Source: Bacillus aquiflavi (GTDB lineage Bacteria > Bacillota > Bacilli > Bacillales > Cytobacillaceae). Taken from it: DNA of 64,000 bases. The notes beneath the pieces were generated by a model, which had not been told where the DNA came from, made no database searches, and was given only the letters and a program-made list of their open reading frames with translations. The stretch spans positions 2,232,001 through 2,296,000 of the forward strand of contig NZ_CP082780.1 in assembly GCF_019915265.1 (NCBI RefSeq), given 5' to 3'. Position numbers and translations under genes: made by a program. This document shows positions 1-8,864 of this stretch, one piece after another (position 1 is the stretch's first letter; the number at the start of each line of letters is the position of its first letter).

Positions 1-641
1 AACGATGTTTTATCATGTACAAAAGCATAGCCTTCTTCCTTAAACTTTGAAATTAAATCGATCCCTTTCTTTTTTTCTGGTGAAAAATATATAGAGCCGC
101 CGCCTAAAATGACATCATATTTATTTTTTAGCATTTCTCTCGCAATCTTTTCCTGGCCATTCCAACGATCTGTAGTACTCCCGGTAAAAGAAGCAGGTGT
201 TGCATCTGTTACTGTATTATTTGAAATAATTCCGACTTTTTTTCCAGCATGTTGAAACGCATCTAAAATACTTTTAACTTCTTTTCCGTTCGGTTTTACG
301 CCAATCATTCCATTATTCGTTTTAACGCTTGTCGCAATACCTGTTCCACCAGCCGCAGAATCTGTCACAAAATTATTATTAGAATAAGTACGCATTAAAG
401 CTACATGCGGCAGGGTCTCAATAAATAAAGAACCTTCCTTTCCATGCTCAAGCAGTCTGGCTATTTCTAGCTGGCCGACTCCCATTCCATCTCCTAGCAT
501 CATAATGACATTTTTTACTTTTGGCTCTTCCTGCTGGATGTTGTTTACTTCTGGATAAGAGGTTGCAGAAACTTGAGTGTAATGAAAAAACATACTTACA
601 GATAACCCGATAGCTATAAATAACTTACATATACGCACCAC
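1..641 (-). CDS. Alkaline phosphatase, N-terminal part (runs off the left edge)
   Basis: Translating the minus strand from a GTG at 641 (a second GTG follows at 638; an in-frame TAA lies just upstream; a GGAG lies about 12 nt before) gives about 213 residues without a stop. The first 25 residues (MRICKLFIAIGL... to VSA) look like a Sec signal peptide. Then come the metal-binding motif MMLGDGMG and the nucleophile region VTDSAAGGT, whose Ser in DSA is the phosphorylated residue of PhoA-type alkaline phosphatases. Expected role: exported metal-dependent phosphomonoesterase releasing phosphate from organic esters. The C-terminal half lies outside the window. It follows efp and its terminator, between efp and the expected spoIIIA region; B. 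subtilis has no phosphatase gene at this spot. No PhoP box is evident upstream. Confidence 0.85.
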   Translation of the reverse strand, partial: MVRICKLFIAIGLSVSMFFHYTQVSATSYPEVNNIQQEEPKVKNVIMMLGDGMGVGQLEIARLLEHGKEGSLFIETLPHVALMRTYSNNNFVTDSAAGGTGIATSVKTNNGMIGVKPNGKEVKSILDAFQHAGKKVGIISNNTVTDATPASFTGSTTDRWNGQEKIAREMLKNKYDVILGGGSIYFSPEKKKGIDLISKFKEEGYAFVHDKTS

Positions 642-721
642 TTTTTATCACGGCTCCATTTAAAGATGATTAATTGCAAAGCTTTTCGGGTTTATTTTTT
701 ACTTTTAAATGAGATCTATGC

Positions 722-759
722 AAAAAAGCAACCGAATCGGGAATCATCCCGCGGCTGCT
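722..759 (-). terminator. Terminator after efp
   Basis: An imperfect GC-rich hairpin (arms with AGCAGCCGCGGGA / TCCCGATTCGGTTGCT read on the minus strand, TGAT loop) is followed on the minus strand by a T6 run. It lies about 10 nt past the efp stop and separates efp from the phosphatase gene. Confidence 0.85.
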
Positions 760-768
760 TTTTATTTG

Positions 769-1326
769 TTATGCTCTAGAAACGTATGAACCTTCTGCTG
801 TATTAATAACAAGGATATCACCTTCGTTAACAAAGAAAGGCACTTGAACAGTAATCCCTGTTTCAAGTTTTGCAGGCTTTGAACCGCCTGAAGCAGTATC
901 ACCTTTAATTCCTGGCTCTGTTTCGATTACTTTAAGCTCAACACTGTTTGGAAGCTCGATACCAATTACTTCTCCTTGGTACATCATCACGTATACTTCC
1001 ATGTTTTCCTTTAAAAATTTTAATTCGTATTCGATAAATGATTGTGATAGCTCAACTTGCTCGTATGTTTCAGTGTCCATAAATACATGCTGATCACCAC
1101 TGGCATACAAATATTGCATTTTACGATTGTCGATTTGCGCTTTCCCAACTTTTTCACCAGCACGGAACGTTTTTTCTTGAATTGCTCCGGTACGAAGGTT
1201 GCGAAGCTTAGAACGAACAAATGCTGCTCCTTTTCCAGGCTTTACGTGTTGGAAATCCATTACACGCCAAATACCTCCATCTACTTCGACTGTTAATCCT
1301 GTTCGAAAATCATTAACAGATATCAT
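769..1326 (-). CDS. efp: Translation elongation factor P
   Basis: EF-P binds beside the ribosomal P site and relieves stalling at polyproline stretches. The 185-residue product has the normal family length. It starts with [10 protein letters not shown] and has the N-terminal KOW-like domain with the loop KPGKGAAF, whose Lys32 is the residue that carries a modification (5-aminopentanol in B. subtilis). Two OB-fold domains follow. The ATG at 1326 is chosen because GGGAGG lies 7 nt upstream; an in-frame ATG 15 nt earlier has no ribosome binding site. It is the last gene of the aroQ-papA-efp cluster, as in B. subtilis. Confidence 0.97.
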   Translation of the reverse strand: MISVNDFRTGLTVEVDGGIWRVMDFQHVKPGKGAAFVRSKLRNLRTGAIQEKTFRAGEKVGKAQIDNRKMQYLYASGDQHVFMDTETYEQVELSQSFIEYELKFLKENMEVYVMMYQGEVIGIELPNSVELKVIETEPGIKGDTASGGSKPAKLETGITVQVPFFVNEGDILVINTAEGSYVSRA

Positions 1327-1350
1327 CTTTTGTCCTCCCAATCTATTTCA

Positions 1351-2418
1351 TTAAAGAATGATAAGTTCTTTTGTTGAATGTGTTAATGCTTCATTATGAT
1401 CCTTTGTAATGACAATATCATCTTCAATTCGCACCCCGCCATGTCCCGGTATATAAATTCCAGGTTCAACGGTGACGACCATTCCGGGCTTTAAAATCGT
1501 ATTCGATCTCGATGATAATCCAGGACCTTCATGAACCTCTAAACCTATTCCATGTCCAGTTGAATGACCGAAATACTGTCCGTATCTTTTTTCTGTAATA
1601 TAATCTCTTGTAAGTGCATCGGCTTCTTTACCTGTTAGGCCTGGTTTAATCCCTTCGACTCCTCGAAGCTGTGCTTCAAGAACAATACTGTAAATTTCTT
1701 TAAGGTTTTCATCAGGTTGACCAACCGCAACCGTACGGGTTATATCGGAAACATAGCCTTTATAATAAGCGCCAAAGTCAAGTGTAACAAAATCACCTTG
1801 TTCAATGATTTTCTCACTTGCAACCCCGTGAGGAAGAGCAGAACGGTAACCAGACGCGACGATAGTATCAAAAGACGAAGATGTCGCACCACACTTTCTC
1901 ATAAAGAACTCAAGTTCATTCGAAACTTCAAGCTCACTTTTGCCTGGTCGAATGAAATCTAATATATGTTTGAACGCAGCATCAGCAATGTCTGCTGCTT
2001 CCTTTAATATCTTAATCTCTGAATCATTCTTAATCAAGCGTAACTTTTCAATTACCTCTGCAACTGGAATAAGCTGTCCCTCAATCACTTCTTTATATAC
2101 CTTGTAGTTTGCGTAAGTGACATGTTCTTCTTCAAAACCAAGCTTGTTAATCCCAAGTTTTTTTGCTTGAATTCCTATTTCTTTTTCAATTTGACCTGAG
2201 TGCTGCACAATGTCATAGCCTTCCGCTTGTTTAGACGCTTGCTCAACATAACGAAAGTCTGTAATAAACACTGCTTTTTCCCCACTTATAAGTGCAACAC
2301 CCGCAGTACCGGTAAAACCAGTCATATAACGGCGGTTATACATACTTGTAATTAACATCCCGTCAATTCCAAACCGGTCAAACTCACTTCGAAGCTTGTT
2401 CAGTTTCTCCATTTTCAC
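1351..2418 (-). CDS. papA: Xaa-Pro aminopeptidase (M24 family)
   Basis: This is a 355-residue metallopeptidase that removes the residue before proline. The N-terminal creatinase-like domain covers about residues 1-130, the C-terminal pita-bread domain about 135-350. Metal ligands are visible in order: LDFGAYYKGYVSDITRT (two Asp), HSTGHGIGLEVHE (His), TVEPGIYIPG (Glu) and GGVRIEDD (Glu). The GTG start at 2418 lies a few bases after GGGAGAG, with an ATG two codons later as alternative; the gene overlaps the aroQ 3' end by 35 nt, so the two are translationally coupled. Orthologue of YqhT/PapA, cytoplasmic, between aroQ and efp. Confidence 0.95.
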   Translation of the reverse strand: MKMEKLNKLRSEFDRFGIDGMLITSMYNRRYMTGFTGTAGVALISGEKAVFITDFRYVEQASKQAEGYDIVQHSGQIEKEIGIQAKKLGINKLGFEEEHVTYANYKVYKEVIEGQLIPVAEVIEKLRLIKNDSEIKILKEAADIADAAFKHILDFIRPGKSELEVSNELEFFMRKCGATSSSFDTIVASGYRSALPHGVASEKIIEQGDFVTLDFGAYYKGYVSDITRTVAVGQPDENLKEIYSIVLEAQLRGVEGIKPGLTGKEADALTRDYITEKRYGQYFGHSTGHGIGLEVHEGPGLSSRSNTILKPGMVVTVEPGIYIPGHGGVRIEDDIVITKDHNEALTHSTKELIIL

Positions 2419-2863
2419 ACTCTCTCCCTTTTGCGTAGTCCAATAAAGCTAAGACTGCCAGTTCATATCCTGTTATCCCAAGGCCCACAATTTGGCCAAT
2501 TGTGACAGGAGCCGTTACTGACACGTGACGAAATGATTCACGGGCATGAATGTTTGAAATATGTACTTCAATAACAGGAATATTAATTCCACTAATTGCA
2601 TCACGAAGAGCATAGCTATAATGAGTTAAAGCCCCAGGATTTAAAACAACTCCTTCTATGCCTACACTTTGTGCGCGATGAAGTTGATCAATTAACGCAC
2701 CTTCGTCATTTGACTGATAACATGTTACTTCAACTTCATATTTTTTTCCGAAGCAAGACACTTTTTCCTCAAGGCTTTTTAGCGTTTCGTGACCATAAAC
2801 ACCTGGCTCTCGTTGGCCAAGCAGATTTAAATTAGGACCATTTAATAATAATATTTTTTTCAT
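2384..2863 (-). CDS. aroQ: 3-dehydroquinate dehydratase, type II
   Basis: This enzyme makes 3-dehydroshikimate in the shikimate pathway; aroK of the same pathway is at 18.8-19.3 kb. The 159-residue protein begins MKKILLLNGPNLNLLGQREP, the type II signature containing the catalytic Arg. It has NPGALTHYS, EVHISN and IHARESFRH with the catalytic His, and ends in a short charged tail. It is slightly longer than the typical 145-150 residues because the tail overlaps the start of papA. An AGGAG-like site (gggagaag on the coding strand) precedes the ATG. First gene of the aroQ-papA-efp run. Confidence 0.95.
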   Translation of the reverse strand: MKKILLLNGPNLNLLGQREPGVYGHETLKSLEEKVSCFGKKYEVEVTCYQSNDEGALIDQLHRAQSVGIEGVVLNPGALTHYSYALRDAISGINIPVIEVHISNIHARESFRHVSVTAPVTIGQIVGLGITGYELAVLALLDYAKGRECENGETEQASK

Positions 2864-2930
2864 GATCTTCTCCCGTAAAAAATGTTCTTTTTACATTCTA
2901 TCATAACTTTTTTACGAAAAACTACTTTCA

Positions 2931-3444
2931 TTATGATGTTGTCTGACTATTTTCTTTACTATGAAATTCATTTTCCTCATATGAAATAGAATACCCGATA
3001 AAAACACCGTAAAGAATATATAAACAAACCAATGTAATAATTGAATTTTTTTCTAATTTTCGAAGTGGCTCAACTTCAGGAAAAAATTGGATTCAGTATG
3101 AGAAACACAAGGAAAAATAATGCTACTCCGTAGCCGATTCCCGCCCACATACTCTTTATTTTTTTTTAAAAAAACACATAATAAAGCAGTGCCACACCAA
3201 TCGATAAAAAACCGATAAGAAGGATTGAAATAACTATGCCGAGCCAACTGTTTTTCCAAGCGCCGACTGCCCATGGTTCCAAAATCATATTCGTACTAAC
3301 TTCCGTTAAATTTAATCCATAACATATTTGACCGATGCTACTCCAAAAAACTCCAGCAATAAACCCCGTTACAATAGTTTTTCCGATAAAAGACATTTTA
3401 TCTTCACGCTGATTTTGTTCCAAATTTTGCTGTTCTTCCGGCAT
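2931..3444 (-). pseudogene. yqhR: YqhR-like membrane protein, interrupted at two homopolymers
   Basis: From an ATG at 3444 with a strong GGCGGAGG site, the frame runs MPEEQQNLEQNQ..., then two membrane segments, and hits TAA at 3166-3168 inside a T7A9 run (coding strand). The same frame resumes at once as KIKSMWAGIGYGVALFFLVF, a third membrane helix. It is then thrown out of frame at a T6 run at 3081-3086. Dropping one T continues as PEVEPLRKLEKNS..., a fourth helix, and a natural stop at 2931. The rebuilt protein of about 170 residues with four helices matches the YqhR family in size and position (between aroQ and yqhQ). Function is unknown. Either a real pseudogene or two sequence errors. 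Confidence 0.75.
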
Positions 3445-3675
3445 CTTAAAACCTCCGCCTTTTTTTATAGAAACATTCGGTGTTACTCTTTTACTAATCA
3501 TTTCATCTTATTATGTCCATGATCATTTATTACCTTGCATCATAATTAAAAACTGTAATATAGAGGTTTTAGCATTTTTTTAGTAAAATAAACTTAAGTA
3601 CATATGCAGCTAATGTTTTTTGTGGTTATCGGTTGCTGTATGTGCAATTTGATATATAGGTTGGTGTTAGTTTCT

Positions 3676-4617
3676 ATGACAAATCAAAAGCCCGTTTATG
3701 GCGGCCAAGCAGTCGTCGAAGGCGTCATGTTTGGTGGAAAACATCATTATGTTACTGCCGTTCGGAGAAAAGATCGTTCAATTGAATATTTCCGTTTGCC
3801 GCGAAAATCAAATAAGATGTTAACAAATTTTAAGCGAATTCCTTTTTTACGAGGAATTATTGCGATAATTGAAGCGAGTGCAAACGGATCAAAGCATTTA
3901 AATTTTTCTTCAGAACGATATGATGTTGCGCCCGAGGATGATTATTTAATAAAAGAGCAAGAAGGATCAAAGCTAACAATGATATTAGGTGTAGCTGTTA
4001 TTGGCGTCCTCTCCTTTTTATTTGGCAAGTTTATTTTTACACTTGTTCCGGTTTTTTTAGCAGAATTGACTAGACCTATTTTTTCAGGAGATTTCGCGCA
4101 AATTTTTATTGAAAGTTTCTTTAAACTCATTCTTCTCCTGTTTTACATTTATTTTATTTCCATGACACCGATTATTAAACAAGTATTCCAATATCATGGT
4201 GCTGAGCATAAAGTAATCAACGCATTTGAAAATGATTTAGACTTAACAGTGGAAAATGTTCAAGCACAGTCACGACTGCATTATCGATGTGGCAGTAGTT
4301 TTATTTTATTTACAGTTATTGTCGGCATGTTTGTCTATATGCTTGTCCCAACTGAACCTTTATGGGTAAGGGTTGTAAATAGACTTGCTCTTATTCCAGT
4401 TGTTCTTGGAATTTCTTTTGAAGTATTACAGCTTACAAATAAGCTTCGTCATATTCCAATTCTAAAATATTTAGGTTTACCAGGACTATGGCTTCAATTG
4501 TTAACAACTAAAGAGCCAAAAGATGATCAAGTAGAAGTAGCTATTCATTCCTTTAAAGAACTGCTTCGTATGGAAAAAGAAACAGAAAAAAGTTTAAAAA
4601 CCGAAGAAATTGTTTAA
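3676..4617 (+). CDS. yqhQ: DUF1385 membrane protein YqhQ
   Basis: This 313-residue polytopic protein starts MTNQKPVYGGQAVVEGVMF, the conserved DUF1385 opening. It carries hydrophobic segments around residues 90-170 and 205-265, and the conserved block QYHGAEHKVINAFE followed by SRLHYRCGSSF with conserved His, Glu and Cys residues that look metal-binding. The family function is not established. The ATG at 3676 matches the family start; an upstream in-frame ATG at 3604 would add a 24-residue hydrophobic extension without family support. Divergent from yqhR and followed by yqhP, as in B. subtilis. Confidence 0.88.
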   Translation: MTNQKPVYGGQAVVEGVMFGGKHHYVTAVRRKDRSIEYFRLPRKSNKMLTNFKRIPFLRGIIAIIEASANGSKHLNFSSERYDVAPEDDYLIKEQEGSKLTMILGVAVIGVLSFLFGKFIFTLVPVFLAELTRPIFSGDFAQIFIESFFKLILLLFYIYFISMTPIIKQVFQYHGAEHKVINAFENDLDLTVENVQAQSRLHYRCGSSFILFTVIVGMFVYMLVPTEPLWVRVVNRLALIPVVLGISFEVLQLTNKLRHIPILKYLGLPGLWLQLLTTKEPKDDQVEVAIHSFKELLRMEKETEKSLKTEEIV

Positions 4618-4677
4618 AGTAGTTTCATAAAGGTAATAATGCTGATGATGCTTTTATGTTTTATGGAGGTGGCTTTC

Positions 4678-5040
4678 TTGAAAAATCGCACATCTATTTA
4701 CATTGTATATTCTCTAATCATATTGGGAGCCATTGGAATTATTTCAACTTTCATTTATAATCCAACCGGATTCATCCAATCAATCTTTATTACCGTGATT
4801 GTAATCGGGATTATTTATTTTTTAGTTAAAAATATAACGGGAAACAAAGAGAATCGTAAAGAGCAACAAGCATTTTTAAATGCAGCACGGAAATCCGCTA
4901 AACGTTTGAAACAAAAAAAAGAGCCGAGGAATCAAGCAATGAGTCCAAAGAGACCTATAGCCGTACGGAAAAAATCAGCAGCTCACTTAACCGTGATTGA
5001 AGGAAAAAAAGGTAAAAAGAAAAATCGAGCTCTATTTTGA
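4678..5040 (+). CDS. yqhP: YqhP-like small membrane protein
   Basis: A TTG at 4678 five bases after GGAGGTGG gives 120 residues: two membrane helices (about residues 5-25 and 32-55), then a long, strongly basic tail (KSAKRLKQKKE..., ending KGKKKNRALF). This architecture and the place after yqhQ match YqhP / SA1362-type proteins of unknown function. The reading frame is open upstream to 4639, but only the TTG has a ribosome binding site. The stop codon sits inside the terminator hairpin. Confidence 0.75.
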   Translation: MKNRTSIYIVYSLIILGAIGIISTFIYNPTGFIQSIFITVIVIGIIYFLVKNITGNKENRKEQQAFLNAARKSAKRLKQKKEPRNQAMSPKRPIAVRKKSAAHLTVIEGKKGKKKNRALF

Positions 5041-5050
5041 GCTCGATTTT
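5021..5050 (+). terminator. Terminator of yqhQ-yqhP
   Basis: A perfect 12-bp stem (AAAATCGAGCTC / GAGCTCGATTTT) with a 6-nt loop overlaps the yqhP stop codon. The A and T arms make it usable in both directions. Confidence 0.9.
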
Positions 5051-5144
5051 CTCATCATTCTTCGCTTCCACCCCGTATTGCGTGCTTCGACTGAAAAGCA
5101 TTTTCAACCAATCTGATGGAATTTAAAATATGAGCTATGTCTAC
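5051..5144 (-). repeat. Dispersed intergenic repeat, copy 1 (truncated)
   Basis: Read on the minus strand this runs from GTAGACAT through GATTGGTTGAAAATGC, CAGTCGAAGCACG and GGTGGAAGCGAA, matching the other five copies in the same order. The TTTGTCAAC end is missing; the copy stops at the yqhP terminator. It lies between the convergent genes yqhP and yqhO. Confidence 0.6.
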
Positions 5145-5189
5145 AAGCTAAGTGAAATTCTTTCAAACATTTTTTATGCAAAAATAATC

Positions 5190-6074
5190 TCAATAACTCC
5201 ATGTTCTAAAAAAATGAGCGGCATGCTCTCTCCCAATTTTTAAAAGTTCGTGTTTTTTTTCGTTTGTTAAGTGAAATTCTGTTGTTAACACGCCTTCTGT
5301 CGGAATAAAAATAATATCTTTTTCATGTCGGCGTGAAATGTACCGAGCATCGTGAGCATTTTTCATCGTTTCAAATAAAGCAGAAAATAACTTAACAGCG
5401 TTTTTAATATCGTTTTGTTTGAATTCACTCATTTTATGACTTAACTTTATTCCTATTACTGGTCGAATTTTTTTCGTATTTTTAGTATCAAATAACCACA
5501 TCGGAAAATTACTTAATACTCCGCCATCTACAATAATACTCGTTCCTTTTCTAGAACGAAGCTTAACGGGTTCAAAAAAATACGGCAAGCTACAGCTCAT
5601 TCTAATTGCTTTTGCTATTGGAAAGGAGAGAGGCTGGATCCCATAGTCTTCTAAGTCATCAGGTAAAACTAGAAGACGTCCGTTTGTTAAATCTGAGGCG
5701 ATAACCCTCAACGTATCTAGAGGAAGATCAGCAAATGTTTTTAAGCCTTTTTGAGAGAGCTTATCTGCAATCCATTGCTCAAGCTTGTTCCCTTTGTAAA
5801 GACCAAGATGCCAATACATTAATATCCATTTTGTTATCGGCATTGGCAACCACGGGTTTCGCACATCAAGAAATTCACTGACATCAAGCTCATCTATACA
5901 AGTAAAAATTTCTTTACTTGAGTAGCCTGCAGAAATAAGTGCAGCTATAATGGAACCTGCACTTGTTCCCGCAACACGCTTAAAACGAATGCCTTTCTTC
6001 TCTATTTCTTCAAAAGCTCCGACTAAGGCAAAAGCTTTTATACCTCCACCTGAAAAAACACCGTCTATGAACAT
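5190..6074 (-). CDS. yqhO: Patatin-like phospholipase YqhO
   Basis: This 294-residue patatin-family serine acyl hydrolase has the oxyanion motif FSGGGIKAFALVGA at residues 7-20. The nucleophile elbow is GTSAGS around residues 37-42 (catalytic Ser) and the catalytic Asp is in VDGGVLSNFP around residue 190. There is no signal peptide, so it is probably cytoplasmic or peripheral; the substrate is unknown. In B. subtilis yqhO is followed by mntR; here the neighbour is nrdJ, transcribed the same way. Confidence 0.88.
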   Translation of the reverse strand: MFIDGVFSGGGIKAFALVGAFEEIEKKGIRFKRVAGTSAGSIIAALISAGYSSKEIFTCIDELDVSEFLDVRNPWLPMPITKWILMYWHLGLYKGNKLEQWIADKLSQKGLKTFADLPLDTLRVIASDLTNGRLLVLPDDLEDYGIQPLSFPIAKAIRMSCSLPYFFEPVKLRSRKGTSIIVDGGVLSNFPMWLFDTKNTKKIRPVIGIKLSHKMSEFKQNDIKNAVKLFSALFETMKNAHDARYISRRHEKDIIFIPTEGVLTTEFHLTNEKKHELLKIGREHAAHFFRTWSY

Positions 6075-6162
6075 TCTGCGCCACTCCTGTCGATGTATTA
6101 CTTTGATACATCTTTAAGCAGCAAAGGTGAAAAATAGTACACTTCAGCTAAAAATATTGAGA

Positions 6163-8721
6163 TTATAAGCCGCATTTTAATTGAGCGCCACAATTTGTAC
6201 ATGTGTTACAGCCGCCCATTTCTTCCACTTTTCCTTTTCGGCATACAGGACATGTATTGCCCACTTCAGAACCGATCGTTACATCTGTTGAGCGAAGATC
6301 GCTAATAGTATCTAGCAGTACAACATGCTGTTTACGTCTTTTTTCTAAGTCATCTTGTTCTTCAAAGCTGTTTTCTTCTGCTTTTAATGTTAATACTTGT
6401 GTATCTCGAGATCCATCAACATAGACAGTACCGCCTTTGGCACCACCACGGTATAAACGCTCATATACCTTTTCTACTTGTTCAACTGTATAGCCTCTCG
6501 GTGCATTTACTGTTTTGCTTATTGAACTGTCAATCCAGCGCTGAATGATACATTGAACATCAGCATGTGCTTCTGGCGATAATTCCATTGCGGTAATAAA
6601 CCAATGCGGCAAATTGTTTGGATCTGCATTTGGATTCTCGTTTAAATATTCTTGAACGATATCGGCTTTTACTTCAATAAATTTACCTAGACGACCGCTT
6701 CGATAGTAAGAAAATGAAAAGTACGGTTCAAGTCCTGTTGAAACGCCAACCATTGTTCCTGTGCTTCCAGTCGGTGCAACTGTCAATAGATGAGAATTAC
6801 GGATACCGTTAGCTAAAATATTTTCCCGAATATGTTCAGGCATTTTCTTCATGTAACCAGTATTGACAAACGCCTTGCGTAAAAGGCTTGTCTCTTTTTC
6901 TGTTTTACCAATTAAAAATGGGAAGCTCCCCTTCTCCTTAGCAAGCTTAACTGATGATTCATAAGCTGTCGTCGCAATCGTTTCAAATACTTTATCAACA
7001 AGTGCATTTCCTTCTGTAGAACCATATTCTGTCTCGCAATAAATGAGTAAGTCGTGAAGCCCCATAACACCTAATCCAACGCGACGCTCACCGAGTGCTT
7101 GCTGTTTATTTTCTTCAAGGAAGTATGGTGTAGCATCAATGACGTTATCCTGCATTCTTACACCAATTTCTACTGTCTTCTTTAATTTTTCATAATTAAC
7201 GGTTTTCGTCTCTTTATCCGCCATTTCTGCTAAATTGACTGCTGCTAAATTACAGACAGAATAAGGTGCAAGCGGCTGTTCTCCACATGGATTTGTTGCA
7301 ACTACTTTTTGTCCGTAGCTTTTAGCATTTGTCATCTCGTTTGCATTGTCAATAAAGAAAATGCCTGGTTCAGCGGAATAAGTTGCACATATGTTAATTA
7401 AATTCCACAGTTCAATCGCGTTTATTTTTTTATAAACGCGAACTTTATGGCCAAGCTTTTCCCACTCGCGTACATCTCCAATTTTGTGCCACTCTTCATT
7501 GTAATGCTTCATTTCATCATCTGTATAACCTTCAACGTCTGGGAAGCGCAGTTCATATTCTGCATCGTTTTCGACCGCTTCCATAAACTCTCTCGTTAAA
7601 CATACTGAAATATTAGCACCTGTTAAAAATTCTGGATTATGAACGGCATATGTACCGCCAGTCGTTAATTTTTCTTCTGCTTCTTTTATAATCTTTTCAT
7701 TAAATCCGCCATAGCCTGGAATGTTTTTATAATTTGCGATTCCTTGGTACATTGCTTGCTCCTGCGCTGTTAGCGGCGTGAACTTCAGCTTGTCCTTAGC
7801 ATGTTTCTTAATCGTTTCATCTTTTGTGTTTTCTATTAAGAAACGTAAAATTCTTGGATTTTGCATTTTAGAAATAATAAATTCAATAATATCTGGATGC
7901 CAATCAGCAAGCATGAGCATCTGTGCTCCTCTTCTTGAACCTCCTTGTTCAACTAAATGAGTTAACTGCGCAATATCATTCATCCAAGAAACTGATCCGC
8001 TTGACTTACCGTTAACTCCTCGCGCTAATGAGTTGCGTGGACGCAGTGTACTTCCATTCGTCCCGACACCTCCGCCTCGACTCATAATTTCCATTACTTT
8101 ATTGCGATGCTCGCCAATCCCTTCTCGGGAATCTTTTGGAAATGGCATCACGTAACAATTAAAATAAGTTACATCTGTCTCTGCGCCAGCCCCATATAAA
8201 ACCCGACCAGCTGGAATAAAATTCAAACCGACTAGCTCATGATAAAATTTTTCAAACCATTCTTTTCGTTTTTCTTCTGTTTTTTCTACCGCTGCCAAGC
8301 CTGTTGCGTTACGTTTTGCAATTTGCTCATAAAAGAGCTCCAGCGGTTTTTCTATTACATCGAGACTGCGCTTTATGACACCAGTGTTCGCTTCCTTAGG
8401 ATCATCAAGCACTCCGCGGAATTCTTCGTTTACTAAAACAGTAGCAGCTTTATTCTCCCAGTCAATTTCAAGTATAAATCCAAGACCTCTTGCTGGGAAC
8501 TTAGGATCTTCTTTAATCGTTAATACGACAAAATCCCCTTCAGTAAGTGTAATTTTTTCAGTATCTTTGAACGTGTACCGATCAAGCATTACGAGGCGTG
8601 ATACCCCTTTATGTGTAATTTTCATATCTTCGGTTATTGGATGAACTTGAGGGAATAAACCAATATCTTTATTAAGCCGTTTAAAATTAATACTCATGTT
8701 TCGATTTAACGCAACAGTCAA
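6163..8721 (-). CDS. nrdJ: Class II (adenosylcobalamin-dependent) ribonucleotide reductase
   Basis: The 852-residue enzyme reduces ribonucleotides to deoxyribonucleotides using a B12-generated thiyl radical, independently of oxygen. Visible landmarks are the redox Cys in YFNCYVM, the loop NPCGEQPL with the Asn/Cys/Glu radical site, the partner Cys in YSVCNLAAVN, and a C-terminal zinc-ribbon tail with two CxxC-type pairs (CPVCRKGK, CNTCTNCG) plus a terminal Cys near the end for re-reduction. The TTG start at 8721 is chosen because AAAGGGG lies 9 nt upstream; an ATG eight codons later is the alternative. Two NrdR boxes lie upstream. It occupies the place of mntR between yqhO and lipM in B. subtilis, which has only the class Ib enzyme. 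Confidence 0.95.
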   Translation of the reverse strand: MTVALNRNMSINFKRLNKDIGLFPQVHPITEDMKITHKGVSRLVMLDRYTFKDTEKITLTEGDFVVLTIKEDPKFPARGLGFILEIDWENKAATVLVNEEFRGVLDDPKEANTGVIKRSLDVIEKPLELFYEQIAKRNATGLAAVEKTEEKRKEWFEKFYHELVGLNFIPAGRVLYGAGAETDVTYFNCYVMPFPKDSREGIGEHRNKVMEIMSRGGGVGTNGSTLRPRNSLARGVNGKSSGSVSWMNDIAQLTHLVEQGGSRRGAQMLMLADWHPDIIEFIISKMQNPRILRFLIENTKDETIKKHAKDKLKFTPLTAQEQAMYQGIANYKNIPGYGGFNEKIIKEAEEKLTTGGTYAVHNPEFLTGANISVCLTREFMEAVENDAEYELRFPDVEGYTDDEMKHYNEEWHKIGDVREWEKLGHKVRVYKKINAIELWNLINICATYSAEPGIFFIDNANEMTNAKSYGQKVVATNPCGEQPLAPYSVCNLAAVNLAEMADKETKTVNYEKLKKTVEIGVRMQDNVIDATPYFLEENKQQALGERRVGLGVMGLHDLLIYCETEYGSTEGNALVDKVFETIATTAYESSVKLAKEKGSFPFLIGKTEKETSLLRKAFVNTGYMKKMPEHIRENILANGIRNSHLLTVAPTGSTGTMVGVSTGLEPYFSFSYYRSGRLGKFIEVKADIVQEYLNENPNADPNNLPHWFITAMELSPEAHADVQCIIQRWIDSSISKTVNAPRGYTVEQVEKVYERLYRGGAKGGTVYVDGSRDTQVLTLKAEENSFEEQDDLEKRRKQHVVLLDTISDLRSTDVTIGSEVGNTCPVCRKGKVEEMGGCNTCTNCGAQLKCGL

Positions 8722-8816
8722 GACTTACAACCCCTTTATCATAAAATCAATCATTCATGCACTATATAAATAGGCTTTTTTTAAAGTACCCTAAATTTAT
8801 CATACCGAAACCTCTA

Positions 8817-8864
8817 AATCAATATATAGTATGCTAATTATTTTTTCACCACAATATATTGTGT
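8817..8864 (-). promoter_or_regulatory. Tandem NrdR boxes overlapping a candidate nrdJ promoter
   Basis: Two 16-bp palindromic sites lie at 8849-8864 (CCACAATATATTGTGT) and 8817-8832 (AATCAATATATAGTAT). Both fit the NrdR box acaCwAtATaTwGtgt, the first almost perfectly. Their centres are 32 bp apart, three helical turns, as is usual for NrdR pairs. On the minus strand a TTGTGG -35 inside the first box and a TACTAT -10 inside the second, 17 bp apart, place a promoter in the operator about 100 bp before the nrdJ start. NrdR is the ATP/dATP-sensing repressor of ribonucleotide reductase genes. Confidence 0.85.

Noticed and set aside
642-760. PhoP boxes upstream of the alkaline phosphatase gene
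   Set aside because: No series of TT(A/T)ACA-like hexamers at 11-bp spacing is visible, unlike at pstS.
3053-3274. A 73-codon minus-strand frame in the yqhR region
   Set aside because: It is an out-of-frame shadow; the correct interrupted yqhR frame gives membrane helices with family-like sequence.
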